This document shows positions 11,382 to 22,894 of a DNA stretch of 64,000 bases, piece after piece. This DNA comes from Ixodes scapularis (lineage: Eukaryota; Arthropoda; Arachnida; Ixodida; Ixodidae): positions 49,004,296 to 49,068,295 of the forward strand of contig NW_024609880.1 of NCBI RefSeq assembly GCF_016920785.2, read 5' to 3'. The translations under genes and the position numbers were made by a program. Under the pieces are notes generated by a model. The model was not told the DNA's origin. It was given only the letters and a program-made list of their open reading frames with translations, and searched no databases. Numbering within the stretch: the stretch's first letter is position 1; each line of letters opens with the position of its first letter.

Positions 11382-11554
11382 TATACTCCCTTTCATACTT
11401 AGGGTGCAACGCTGTCAAAGCTACTGGCGCGAGCGTGGGGCTTGATCTCGTTGATCTTTGCACGCCTTCTCGCGCAAGCAAAACCGTAGATGAAGCCAAG
11501 CACTCGCGCCAGTAGCTTTGACAGCGTTGCACCCTAAGTATGAAACAGAGTATA
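11382..11554. mobile_element. TATACTC-family fold-back MITE, 173 bp
   Basis: Arms of about 55 bases: the left begins 'tatactccctttcatactta' and runs through 'gcaacgctgtcaaagctact'; the right is its near-exact reverse complement ending 'tgaaacagagtata'. Same terminal family as the nested elements at 16362-17504 and 27767-28908. Confidence 0.85.
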
Positions 11555-12937
11555 ATGCCGGCCGAGCTTCAAACCAATGGGAAGAGGAAGACAAGAAGAA
11601 GGAAGTGGGACTTAGAGCGTTTCAGGTTGACCAACCACGAACCTGTGACAACCGCATAGGTCATTCCAACACACGTCCCATACCGCTTAAACACTGTGTC
11701 GAACTGCATTTTGAAGTCAGTCCCAATTCCAACGGTGTATGAATAGGGGCATTCATTTCGTGGCATGCCTTGAAATGAATCGAAGTGACGCAAGCAGGGA
11801 ACACACTGCTGCTGCTTCATTTGGGAATAACTGCGGCCCTCGGCTTGATCACATTACAATTGCAAAATGAAAGAGAAAAAAAAAAAAAAAAAAGAGGCGA
11901 AAGGAACAACTGCTTTATCAAAAATTCTAACCGATAAATGTAAACCCAGTTCAATTCTAGAAAGCCAGGGGACCGAAGTTTGTCCTAACAGTACAATCCA
12001 GCCCACTTCCATAACTTCAATACAAAAGATGGATATCCTCTTCAACCATTTGACTGAAAAGGAATATTGGCTCTGCATGAACCGAATTCCTAGGAAGTCT
12101 AACTTCTGAAATGTAATGAACTATTATTAATGCAATTAATTTATAGTTGAACGACATCACTACACTGCTAGACCAATACGACATATTTAAAAGCAACGGA
12201 CTGAAAGTAGCATTAGGAATTCAATACCTGCTCTGTTGACATAAGCTACACTTTCTCGGACCATACACAGAATGAGTGGCGACTTTTCATTACGCTACAC
12301 ATAGATCCAAACATTAGGACAGATAAAGCAAACCTAACTAGTTAAAGAGAGAAGAGAAAAAAAAAACATTCTAGCTTAACGAGAAAACGTGTGCCGAGAA
12401 AATAGAGAGTTTTAGGATATCGGGTGCTACTTTACCCCGCGCTACGGACGGAAAAATAGCGAGGATTGCGGCGAAGAGTTTTAGAATAGCGTTTCTCTGC
12501 CGGGGAACCCCCAAAACGCACGCATCTAGCGCTTAAACGCCACCAAGATGTCGCGACAGCTTTTATTTCGAAGTTAGAACGTTTTATCTTGAAAATTAAA
12601 CAAGCTTTTTGTCCAGAGTAACATTTTTATAGTGGTTTTATACTCAATGCCGCATGTTTTGTTTTTGTCACTGCCAAGCTACTTAGTTGTACTTACGAAG
12701 CCCAGACGATCCACTACCCAGGCATGCTTACATGTCTGCCGCGATCGTAAGTACACGCGCCTCGATAACTTTGCGCCTCGATAGCTTTGAGCTGTGAATC
12801 CAGCGATCCGTGGCGTTTTCAATACGCTTCGACCATACCGACCGCGGTCGTCGAGTGCGACTCACGCAGTTCCGGAGCGGGCGACGGCGTCGAAGACGCG
12901 ATCAATAGAGATGTCGTGGGCGCCGCCTTTTGCGGTA
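11555..12937. other. no gene seen
   Basis: Mostly AT-rich, with an A run at 11875. A GC-richer stretch follows at 12700-12937 immediately before the first 10-kb unit. Nothing is recognised as coding. Confidence 0.3.
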
Positions 12938-13059
12938 CCCTATTGAAAAAGGCCAATATGAACTCGGCTTATTGGAAATATTGTATTCCAATGAAGTTGA
13001 TGGAAACCAATAAAAACTTATTGTTATCCGATTAACCCAATACGCACGATGGAAATTCA

Positions 13060-13205
13060 TATCGGAGCACAATTTCCCGATATAGTATGCGGTTATTGGT
13101 ATACATTAGGATATTGGAGCACAATATCCCGATATAACTTGCGGTTATTGGTATACAACACGATATCGAAGCACAATATCCCGACAGAACTTACGTTTAT
13201 TGGAA
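13060..13205. repeat. subterminal ~53-bp tandem repeat, copy 1 left end
   Basis: Three units carry 'cggttattggtatac' followed by 'agcacaatatcccga'. They lie about 120 bases inside the left terminus of the 10-kb unit. Such subterminal arrays often bind transposase, but that role is inference here. Confidence 0.65.
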
Positions 13206-14099
13206 TAGAATACGACACCGCGTGCATATTGGTGACCAACATGGACATACTGTGAGCCACACGATATATAAATATCGGTCGTCGATCACGGGCCAAAAGG
13301 AGAATACAATATCGCGTGGATAAATCTCAGAACGAATTCCAAGTTACCAACATGAATTACGTCGGCATATACCGCGGTCTAAGAGGATACGTAACACAGT
13401 ATTGATCGCCCGTGAAGCAACATGTGGATATCGGTACGCCCACTTATACGACATCGCGTGAATGATATCGTAGAACAGCAGGAGTTACCATACGGCAATA
13501 CGAGAGAGAACGATATTGGAGGTGGATACACACAGAACACAAACGTTCCGCGTTGCAAACACATTCACATTGATCGAAAGCGCAAGTGTACGTACGGCAC
13601 ACAGTACACACAGCCTCGAGCGCTTGAAATGCTAGACAACCACCAAACCATTCAGAATAACTAGCTGGGACACCCGCGACCTACCTTTCAATGAGAAAGC
13701 CCAATAACGACGTGCTCATTGGAGTGATCGTTTTCAAACAAATGTTTATTGCACTTTTAATGCAACAAAAGTTAGGTTACCGATGTTGGAACCCAAATCG
13801 AACGCGATACGTGACAATGTCAGTTCGCACGATAAAATAATGAGAATTAATGAACTTGACAGGTCACGTACTTCTTACCCTCACATTCATCGATATTGAC
13901 CCCCCTTTCTGGGTAATCCTACGTCGTACACAAAATCCACAACCACACACGAGCACATTTCACCCACCACTTTGCGTCGCCTGTTTCGCAAGATTCACGC
14001 ACTGTAAAAAACGACGGGAAAAATACGTGCATTTGCGCCATCAAACGGTACGTTACGGATACAGTGTACTAGTAGTTACAGACTCGTTTTATGAGAACA

Positions 14100-14350
14100 A
14101 TTTCCATCGTCAACCCGCGCGCGCGAAAGCTCGAGCGCTCGAGCTTCGGAGGCAGTTCGAACTCCGAAGGGGGGCGAGCCGAGCCTGTGAGCCGAGCGAG
14201 CCGCGAGTAGCCCATCGAGCCAGACGAGCGGCTGGGCGAGCCGCCGAGTGGCCGAATCCGGCGATCCAGCCAAGCCTAGCCGCGCCGCCGAGGTTGCGCG
14301 ATTGCTCCATTGCGCAGCGACCGCGACCGCGCCAACCCGGCGAGACGGCG
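14100..14350 (+). promoter_or_regulatory. CpG-rich promoter-like block of copy 1
   Basis: GC-rich DNA with 'cgcgcgcgaaagctcgagcg' and GAGC/CCGAG-type repeats lies directly upstream of an ATG in good context (gcggcgATGg, 14354) and a strong donor after 14440. Composition contrasts sharply with the AT-rich element interior. A promoter for the element's own transcript is inferred. The 217-codon open frame that crosses this block (13850-14503) is probably a by-product of its composition. Confidence 0.4.
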
Positions 14351-14353
14351 GCG

Positions 14354-14440
14354 ATGGCGGGACCGACGGATAACAAGTTCGTCGCGCACTTTGCTTGTGG
14401 GTTCCAAGTGAAACCAACGCACTTTCAATCGCTTCGAAAG
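14354..14440 (+). CDS. candidate first coding exon, copy 1
   Basis: Twenty-nine codons start at ATG 14354 with a good Kozak context: 'MAGPTDNKFVAHFACGFQ', then 11 residues ending in RK. The exon ends AAG|gtacgt in phase 0, the phase shared by the downstream micro-exon cassettes. Copy 2 differs by an 8-base length change and hits a stop in this frame. The next acceptor-like site ('ttgcag', about 14600) leads quickly to a stop in phase 0, so a direct splice to the cassettes or to another exon would be needed. No family recognised. Confidence 0.35.
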
Positions 14441-14922
14441 GTACGTATAGACGACTTTATTACTTGCAGCATTGAGTGCTTTGGTATACACAGATCAAAG
14501 TGAACACTGGAGGACAGAAGGCAGACATGATGTTTTGAAATCGCAGCTTATTTGAACGCATGCGTCCCCTACTGAAAGCGTCTGGCTGTGCTCTCTTGCA
14601 GACGTCATTTCGACTGCGTGTACTCTGATGTAACGTCAGTCAGTTTTTACACTCGGCTAGCTATCACTCGGCTTGTTATCTCATGCGCGAAATAGACGTA
14701 GAAACCAGCGCCTCGTCTCTTTCGGATATTCAACCTCCAGCCCCCTGGCTCCCAGCGTGCTTACCGGCGCAAACCGTTCGACGTGTTGGATTCGTGGGCT
14801 CGTTCGAAGAGGCGTTGTTTAACGCTCACGAGTCGCCGAAGTGTTACCGGAGCTTCTCTTTACGAAAGTCGCGATCGACGCTGGGCTCTGAACTCGTATT
14901 TTTTTCTTCTCTGGTAGACTAA

Positions 14923-15313
14923 AGGCCCGTTCACACTCTTGCGACCGAGTACGACTGAGAGAGACGAGATCTCTTACAACTTCTTAAATGTTTCTAGAAT
15001 GAAGGGACACACTGACATTGTGGCGCCAGCTATGCGGTGACCCTAGAACTGCATTTCACAAAAGCGAAGGTTTTGCGGGATTTCCGAGGTCAAATGTGCG
15101 TAATACCCATAGAAAGGCTCGTTTATAACATTGACAAAAGTTTTTCGAGCCGAAAAAAAAAGGATATTGCGCGAGAAATAAAAACAAATATGCCGGACCG
15201 CCGAGTTTACACTGCTTCCCAATAGAAGGCGCCAGTGTGTTCTTTGGTTTAAGAAGTTTTAAGGAACCCAGGTTTAAGAGGTCGCAAGCAGTCGCAAGAG
15301 TGTGAACGGGCCT
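14923..15313. mobile_element. PIF/Harbinger-like MITE inserted in copy 1
   Basis: Inverted ends start AGGCCCGTTCACACTCTTGC and the flanks carry a TAA duplication (14920-14922 and 15314-15316). A 3-bp TAA/TWA duplication with GGCCCGTTCACAC-like ends is typical of PIF/Harbinger MITEs. It is absent from copy 2, where the same site is interrupted by a LINE fragment instead, so it inserted after the two copies diverged. Confidence 0.82.
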
Positions 15314-16436
15314 TAAGAGTGCCGACCATTCATCTGTGGTGCCGACTGGCGCCGTACGAAGTTGAGAAAAGCTAGCGAGTCTGTCAGATTTTCGTGACGC
15401 CGCCCACCTGCTCCGCTACCGGCTACGCTCAACAAATAATGTAAAAAAAAAGCGTTTTATAGTTTTTAATTTTTTTTTGCCATGTTTTATTTCAGTCGCC
15501 GCAAAGTAAATCGCGGCCGTACGTCGGTTGACTCCCGATTACTGTCTCTACATCGTAGATTGTCTCACCACAATGGTGCCTCGTTGGTGTGATCTTATTC
15601 TGATATCGTTACATCTTGCTTTTTCATCTTGGCACACTTCTAGACGACCTTCTACACGTTGCACTTCTTGTCGACATGTCGCTGGTGTTAGAGACAAATC
15701 TGAAGTCGCTGTTTGCTCACTCCTTGGTGCATATATTTCATGTTCAACATCAGGTATCTGAAGGAGGCGCCATGAAACCCTGGAGTTTGTTTAGAGGTAC
15801 CTCAACATACTGTATTCAAGTGTCATTTTGTTTGTTATAGTTTCCTACAAAACCAAATTGCACTTTGTTCGTAATATACCCTATAACTGTTCACTACAAT
15901 TAAAGTTGCTATGAAATAATGGCCACGAGAGGTGACTCGGCCAACGCAGCCTGAAAATTCCTCGCATAATTTTCTTCATGGGTCATTTTGGACATTGACA
16001 AATTTTCTTGTGAATAATGAGTGTTATGCACATGTGTTCTCCTTTTCGTACAGGTACTTCAGTTAGATAAACCCCAGCAGAGGCAGCAAGAGAGTCTCAT
16101 GGGGTCACACCAAGGATAACTGCATTCCTGCTCGAGTCCCGAGTCGTGTCACCAAACTTCACTGAACATAATGGTACATTCCGTTTCCTTCACTTTTTCT
16201 TCTGAAATGTGTTTTTTTATTGTTGTTTTTTTCTATTGAAAAAAGAGTAGTACAACGTTTAAACACCCAATGTTTTTTTTTTCTTTTTGTAAAATGTGTA
16301 GTACATCGTTTAAACAACCAAGCGTTCATAAATAGTCTCTGTACCAGACAATAGGGTGTCTTATACTCTGTTTCATACTTAGCGTGCGACGCTGTCAAAG
16401 GTACTAAAGTGGTGCGCATGAAAAAATAGAACAAGT

Positions 16437-16640
16437 GTTACTCCGCGCGTTTCGTGGACGAGTGGTAGAAGGCGCTGCTCTGGCGATATTGACGTCTCGG
16501 TGGCCGTGGTTCGAACCCATTTTAAGCACAAAGTTTTTTGGTTTTTTTTTTTTTTTCTTTTTTAGACATACTTTTTGTGCAAGATTGTGCGCATTGACGA
16601 AGTGCATATTTCAGTTCCTCCTCCTTGATTTTTATTTATA
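16437..16640 (+). mobile_element. tRNA-derived SINE, copy 1
   Basis: An A-box-like 'tggacgagtggtagaagg' (from 16455) is followed 53 bases later by the consensus B box 'ggttcgaaccc' (16508-16518). The spacing suits a tRNA with a long variable arm (Ser/Leu type). A T-rich run and non-tRNA body follow. Acceptor-stem pairing is not evident, so it is a SINE and not a tRNA gene. The twin in copy 2 has its B box at 27913-27923. Confidence 0.7.
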
Positions 16641-16711
16641 AGTCGCCGAGAGGCCAGATTTCTACCATCTGGTCTGCCGCTTTGCTAGTGTTATTTGCCT
16701 CCAGCACCGAG

Positions 16712-17225
16712 TTATATTTTTCTGTCGTGCAGCGTGGAATGAGGAATCGTCCTGATAGCGGCCTTGTCCCAAAATTTATAATAACACGTTAATCGACAAT
16801 AGTTGTGGCCTGTACAGTTTATTTTGAAATAGCTGTCAAGGGTAGGTATCTCCCTCTCGGAGCACCTGTGATGCACCTTCAGGCGAATGGCGTTCTGTGT
16901 GAACTCGTCATGCTTGACGGTCCCCGTGCTCGAAACTTTCACGTTGCGAGGTCTTTGCTTCGGGGACGCCATCTTGCCAGATAGGCACTGCGCCTTGCAC
17001 TTCGCGACAGTGCAGGGCACACTCCAGTGTCGTTACTGGCCGTCTCCAGGACTTCACGACCGAATTCTCCGGGGAATGTGTTCTTATACTCCCGTGCACA
17101 TTGGCGATCATCTGCTTGCACTCTTTCAAGATTTTCGCACAACGAATCTTCAAAAACATCCGAGCAGGAGGGGTACTTGAGCTAGCTGCGTAAGACGCCA
17201 TCTTCTCAAAACCAGCCAGTGCCAC
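16712..17225 (-). other. antisense ORF pair inside nested element, copy 1
   Basis: Two overlapping minus-strand frames occupy this stretch: 16908-17225 with an ATG at about 17199 ('MASYAASSSTPPARMFLK'), and 16712-17020 whose internal ATG gives 'MASPKQRPRNVKVSSTGTV'. Both are preserved almost unchanged in copy 2. A processed pseudogene or a frameshifted captured exon would explain two good starts in different frames. No domain is recognised, and conservation between copies may only reflect recent common origin. Confidence 0.35.
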
Positions 17226-19334
17226 GCAACCCGAAAACCCACAGCGGCTGCCACACGGATGAACATGAAAACAATTTTAGGTGGTTTACATTATCTTTTC
17301 CTTTTTCTTGAAAAACATTTGTGCTCCGTTGAAATCATAACGCCACTATCAGTTACTAGCCCCAAAGAGGCACATTTTCCGACTTTTTAAATTTTTTTTT
17401 GCAGGGGACGCACTACCTTATGGGGCGAACATAGGCACGGTCAGCAATGCAAACGGGTGCGCTAGCTTTGACTGCGTTGCACTCTATGTATGAAACAGAG
17501 TATAGGATCGCTTCAGACGGGGCAACCTTTCCAGCAATTTTGGGGCTGCTGGCGGGTTGTTCCCTAGTTTTCCCTAGATGGACACGAATTGCTGAGATTG
17601 GGTCCGGCTCGAAGCGGACGAGCAACTCTGACTACTCAGAAATGTTTGAAGCGGCAGCAGCCAATCAGGAATGCAATATTTTCACGTGACACCCCTGTGG
17701 TCATGACGATGAGAACTGAGGACTTAGTTCTGGTTTGAAATGGATCATTTTTGAAAATAAACTGTTTCAAAAAGATGAGTTAGTATTCTCAGCGCAATTC
17801 AAAGATATAAAAACATGTTTTTAGGATATAACTGTGCGTCTAAATACTGTAAGAAAAATAAAATTTCATGATGATGATGGCAAGTCGTAGCAATTCGGTT
17901 GCTGCATGTGAACGCGGGCGGCCCGTGTTGCTGGTGTTGCGACATGAAGTTGCTGGGCGAAATTGTTCCGTCTGAGCGGGCTTTAGGGAACTGAATTCAA
18001 GGGCCGTGGAGCTCTGGGTGCAAGCCCACCTGGAAACATTTTTTTTTATTTTTTTGCCTTTTTTTGTATTTAAATAAATATATGTATATACATATATACT
18101 TTTTTTTAAGTTTTAACATATAGATGCATAATTTACACGCTAATTCATTTTCAGGAGCGCTTTTATTCACACTCTGTGGCTTTCTATAGTGCTTGCAATA
18201 GCTTCTCGGTGAGCTAATGCCAGCTCTGCAAAGGGAGAGGGATCTTCCCTTGCTTTGCAGGCTGTAAAGCTGTAGCTTGCACAGCTCTCGTGTGTCACAC
18301 CTCGCTCACTGGCTCCATCGCGAAGCATAGGTGCTGCATGAGTCGCGCCACACCGTAGCCCATATACGGTCGGGTGACAAACCTGGGACCATTTGTCACT
18401 GCACTCAGCTATGATATGGTGGCATGGTCGGGGCATGAAGCAGGGGTACAGCTTGGAAATGCTGATCTTCATGACATTTTAAACACATTTTTCATTACTT
18501 TTGTGTCGAGTTGTCAGCATTCTAAAGGTGAGAAAGCAAGCAGCAGCGACAGCAACAAAAGAAAAATTTAAGACCGCTTTCACCAAGAATCAATTACGAG
18601 CACTAGAAAGGCATGAAGTGTAATTAAAACGCTTGTAAAGGTGAATTAGCGTATAAATTAAGTACTTGTGCCTCAAAAATACAAAAAAAAACAATGTAAA
18701 TATAGATATAAGGATAAAAATATACACCAGGAGGACTTAAACCAAAACTACAGTCTGTAAGTTTGAAATTTGACACCTTAAACCACTTGGCCACCACCCA
18801 ATTTTATTTCCAGGTCGTTCATCGAGGTATATGAATTTTGTTTGCAGCTGTCGGCTGCAAGCGAGATTGCCTTATTTTCATTTACTTTACTATTCCCACC
18901 AAATATGACAAGTGATAAAGAATAGAACCTCATTTGGTTGGCCGAGGCACTGTGCTTGCATCAAGGCAAACTAGCCTGTCTTGCTGGGTTCGCATTTTGT
19001 TTCATCATCTGTTTAGGATTCTGTTGTCGCTCATCAAAAGAAGAAAAAAAAGCTGACTAATTCTGACTTATTCTGGTGTGCAGGTACCCTTGGCAGTAAA
19101 CTCTGCTAAATCGGGCAAAATATAGATACTTTTTTTAGCAAATATGCATCGTTTTAGAAAAATGAGCTACACTATTTGACTAACGTGAAACAGAACGAGC
19201 CTCTCCACTTGGGTCTTTTTTCATCTCTCGCAGACACTATTTCCTGCTTTTTGTGGTTTGTATCAGACTTTTGTATTCTGTCCGGCCAAAGCATCTGTGT
19301 TACACTAAGACTGGGTTCTTTAGGATATCTACAG

Positions 19335-20303
19335 GTATTCTTCGCAGCAAATGGCTTCCAATCAGGAACACGAGTTTGTTCTCGGCCACCGAGAGCGAGT
19401 ATTTTCAAGGTGAGCTATGGCCCGCCTATATGAGTTTTGTATTTAATTCCTCTTGAATGCCATAACCTATGTGTAGTGGTCTTGCATTAGTATTTTGTTG
19501 TCTCTCTTCTGCAAAAACACCCAAGTTTGACTAAGACCGGGTTCTTTCTTCTACATGCAGGTCATGGTGGCAAGCACCAGCCAAACAAGGCCAGAAGTTC
19601 GCTCTTTGCCGCGCATGGCAAGTGTTTTCAAGGTGAGTGATTGACGCCTATCTGAGTTGTGCGTTTCATTCCTCACAGGCACTCTGTGTCCTGTCTTTAC
19701 AGTGGTCTTGTGTCAGGCTTTTGTGTCTCTGTCCGGTCAAAGCATCTGTCTTAGACTAAGACTCGGTTCTTTAGGATATCTGCAGGTATTCTTTGCCGCA
19801 AATGGCTGCCAATCAGGAACACGTGTTTGTTCTCGGCCACTAAGAGCAAGTATTTTCAAGGTGAGCTATTGCCCACCTATATCAGTTTTGTGTTTCATTC
19901 CTTTTGGATGCCATTTCCTATGTGTAGTGGTCTTGCACTAGCATTTTGTTGTCTCTCTTCTGCAAAAGCACTCAAGTTTAATTAAGACCGGGTTCTTTCT
20001 TATACATGCAGGTCTTGGTGGCAAGAACCAGCTAGTCAAGGCCAGAAGTTTGTTTTTTGCCGCTCATGGCAAGTGTTTTCAAGGTGAGTGATTGATGCCT
20101 ATCTGAGTTGTTTGTTTCATTCCTCGCAGACACTCTATTTCCTGTCTGTATAGTGGCCTTGTTTCCGGCTTTTGTGTCTCTCTCCGGCCAAAGCATCTGT
20201 GTTAGACTAATCTTTAGGATATGTGCAGCAATTCTTGGCAGCAAATGGCTGCCAATCAGGAACACGAGTTTGTTCTCGGCCACCAAAAGCAAGTATTTTC
20301 AAG
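19335..20303 (+). CDS. tandem micro-exon cassette array (72/75 nt), copy 1
   Basis: Five cassettes are bounded by ag and gt/gc splice-like dinucleotides: 19335-19409 (75 nt), 19561-19632 (72), 19786-19860 (75), 20012-20083 (72) and 20229-20303 (75). All lengths are multiples of three and all end AAG|G in phase 0. Two alternating types encode related 25- and 24-residue peptides; both fit V-x2-A-...-V-C/R-S-x-P-...-A-S-I/V-F-K. The fourth carries an in-frame TAG where copy 2 has CAA. The fifth uses a GC donor (AAG|gcgagc) in both copies. Intron-like spacers of about 145-155 bases are themselves repeated, so the array grew by duplication of a ~450-bp exon pair. No protein family recognised; transcription is unproven. 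Confidence 0.45.
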
Positions 20304-21547
20304 GCGAGCTATTGCCCGCCTATGTGAGTTTCAGCATTCATCAAGGAGCGCAAAATCAAAGCCCAGGGGTTGGCCATTGCAAAAATGTGTACTCGGAAGC
20401 GCATAGGGAGGAAGCTTTATAAAAGTATCCACCTGCTTCTACAAGTCAAACCAAAACTAAGAATGTGGGTTCCATTTGGAAAAAAAAGCATTGTCAGCCC
20501 GAATTAAGTCGGGGGCGGCACGGAGCAAACAAGCCACGTTACGAGTATGCTTGGTTCAGGCGTTTGTAGGGGTGGTAGATGACTCGGTGTTTTCTAAAAA
20601 AAATATTTCTTTATCTTAAAGTGTGGTGGTCGAATATTCAGGGATGGGCATTGAGTCGGGATGTTAAGGTAAAAATTTCATCCACATGCCGGGATTCATG
20701 TGCCTTGTCCCCCTAGCGAGGCGGACAAGGCCTTCAAAATTTTGGGTTCGCAAAAGGGGTGCGTCAATATTGACGTCTCATTTTACATCATGCGTCTCAA
20801 TTTAAAACGCACTATAAATGACATGCCTGAGATTCGTTTGGGTGTACTTCCTCTCAGCGAGTATATGGTTTTGTCTCAAAAAGGTCTAATCTGATGTTGA
20901 CCGCTCCTCAGGTCTCAACGACGATTCATTAGGACGAGACCCAACCGGGGCACTAGGGAGGAACGGCTTAAGCAAGGGAGGCTACATATACGACAGCTTC
21001 TTGCGCACAAGAAACGAAAATAGATAGATGGTGGGTGTTTCATTTGCTATGCCTTTTGGTGTGCACATTATGTTTGTTATGTTTCAAGATTCCTGCAGAG
21101 TTTGGTTTCAACTATTGTAAAATACCGAGCATGCGCCCAGATCGCAGAAGCGCCTACCCTCTGATTCAGAACGATCCGCAAATAAGCAAAGGGCATACCA
21201 GACACCCATCCACCTGTTTTGAGCCGTGCTCAAAATATTGAAAGAGCACATCAAGCGCCAGGTGCTGTGGCGTCTTTGCCACAATAGCGCCAGTCGCAGA
21301 GCTGACAGATCCGTGACTGGCGCAAGCCATGGCATGGCCTTTGGGAACCAGGGAATCGAGATTAAAGAAGCAGCGCAGAAATGGGAGGCGAGTGGTGAAG
21401 GTGAGCAGAGTTAACAGAAAACAAGGACGAAGGGAGTTCCGTCGCATGAGGCATCTGTGTCCCGTGCATGTAATTTTGAGTGTGCTGCAAGTGGCTACCC
21501 AAAAAAATTGTTACTTGGACGTAACTAATCGCAAACCTCTCTTGCAG

Positions 21548-22682
21548 TTTCCATGGCCCACAAGCCAGCCGGCGCCAGTTCGTTCTCGTTCAAAGGTGAG
21601 GATTCTAGATTTTCTAGATTGCTCTGAAGCAGCAATACTGAAGCCAGACAAGCGGTACGGCATATTTAATTGACAGAACGACTGGGGACGCTTTCACTGA
21701 AGCTTGTTTTGCTGCAATACACGTGTGTATTGCTGCAAAACAAGCTTCATTGAAAGCGTCCCTACTCGTTCTGAGCTCCGTCAATTAAAGGTGCCGTACC
21801 GCTGGTCTGTCTGGCTTCAGTGTTGCTGTAGGCGACAAAACGTGTGCCCAGTTTTGTCACAAGAGGCATATTATGTCATGCACATGTAATTTTGAATTTA
21901 TCCGGCTTAGTGTGCTGTAGGTGGCTGGTCAAAGAAATTAATACTTAGACGCAGCCAATCGGAAATCTTTCTGGCAGTTTACACAGCCTAAGAGCCAGCA
22001 GGTCCCAGTTTGCTTTTCTTCAAAGGTGAGAATTTCAGATTCCCGAAGCAGGAATACTGAAGCCATACGACCGGTACAGCATTTTTAATTGACGGAGCTC
22101 AGAACGACTGGGAGCTCCTGCATTGAAGCTTATTTTTCTGTAATACAAGCGGGCGACATTGACACGTGCCCAGTTACGTCGCAAGAGTATATCTATGTCC
22201 CGCGCATGTAATTTTGAATCTTTCAGACTTAGTGTACTTTACGTGGCTACTCAAAGTAACTGCTACTTGGACGCAACTAACCGCAAATCTCTCTTCCAGG
22301 TTCCACGGCCTACAAGCAAGCAAGCACCAGTTCGTTTTTCCTCAAAGGTGAGCATTCCAGACACTCTAGTTAGGTGCGAAGCAGGAATAGTGAAGCCAGA
22401 CGAGCGGATACGTATATTTAATTGACCGAGCTCAGAATGACCTGTGGCAGTTGCATTGAAGCTTATTTTTCGACAATCAAACGCAGACATAATTTTGAAT
22501 CTATCCGGCTTGGTGAAGGATTGCTACTTGTCGCGAACTAATCACAAATTTTTATTTTTGCAGTTTCTATATGGCTACAGCTAGCAGGTGCTGTTTTCAT
22601 TAAGGTGAGGATTTCACATTCTGTTTTCAAACATCAAGTTTTTGAATGAGAGTCCTAAACAATTAACTTTCTTTTGCAGTAA
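21548..22682 (+). CDS. 48-nt phase-0 cassette array and terminal stop exon, copy 1
   Basis: Three 48-nt cassettes (21548-21595, 21978-22025, 22300-22347) each follow an acceptor-like cag and precede AAG|gtgag. They encode 16-residue related peptides such as 'FPWPTSQPAPVRSRSK' and 'VPRPTSKQAPVRFSSK'. A fourth, decayed relative at 22564-22604 is 41 nt with an in-frame TAG. The next acceptor (cttttgcag before 22680) opens directly with TAA at 22680-22682, which would terminate the phase-0 frame. A 27-nt candidate exon ending at 21400 (AAG|gtgagc) precedes the array. All of this is inferred from sequence signals. Confidence 0.42.
21640..21815. repeat. ~85-bp-arm palindrome, copy 1
   Basis: From 'cggtacggcatatttaattg' the sequence runs to a centre near 21724 ('aatacacgtgtgtatt') and then returns as its near-complement to 'caattaaaggtgccgtaccg'. 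The arms are near-perfect. Copy 2 has the same palindrome centred near 33135. Single-arm relatives recur at about 22070-22150 and 22390-22480, so it arose by inverted duplication of part of the cassette spacer. Confidence 0.8.
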
Positions 22683-22894
22683 ATGCCAGATCCTCCAGTT
22701 CAGGAATATGTTAAATATATTTGGTATGGATAAGTCCAGTGTTTTGCTTCTTTATTCACAATTTCACAACAGCAACATTTTTTTAAATTTATCACTCAGA
22801 AATACACACAAGAAGAGACTGTGTTGCAGAGAGATGTTGCGCTGAACGTGATATTCCAACTCGTATATAGTTTTATTGGTAGCCGATATAATAT

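Larger units (their letters stand above)
16362..17504. mobile_element. nested TATACTC-end element in copy 1, ~1.14 kb
   Basis: The left end 'tatactctgtttcatactta' and the right end 'atgtatgaaacagagtata' are inverted repeats of about 40 bases that continue through 'acgctgtcaaag'. The element lies inside the 10-kb unit and is shared by copy 2 (27767-28908), so it inserted before the copies separated. It contains a SINE head and antisense ORFs. A Tc1/mariner-like TA insertion is inferred. Confidence 0.75.

Noticed and set aside
13850..14503. 217-codon open frame across the CpG block of copy 1
   Set aside because: It is long because the GC-rich block lacks stops; copy 2 breaks it, and only its last part overlaps the better-supported ATG exon at 14354.
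16437..16530. Functional tRNA gene
   Set aside because: A and B boxes are good, but acceptor-stem pairing is not evident and the copy sits in a repeated unit with a T-rich SINE body.
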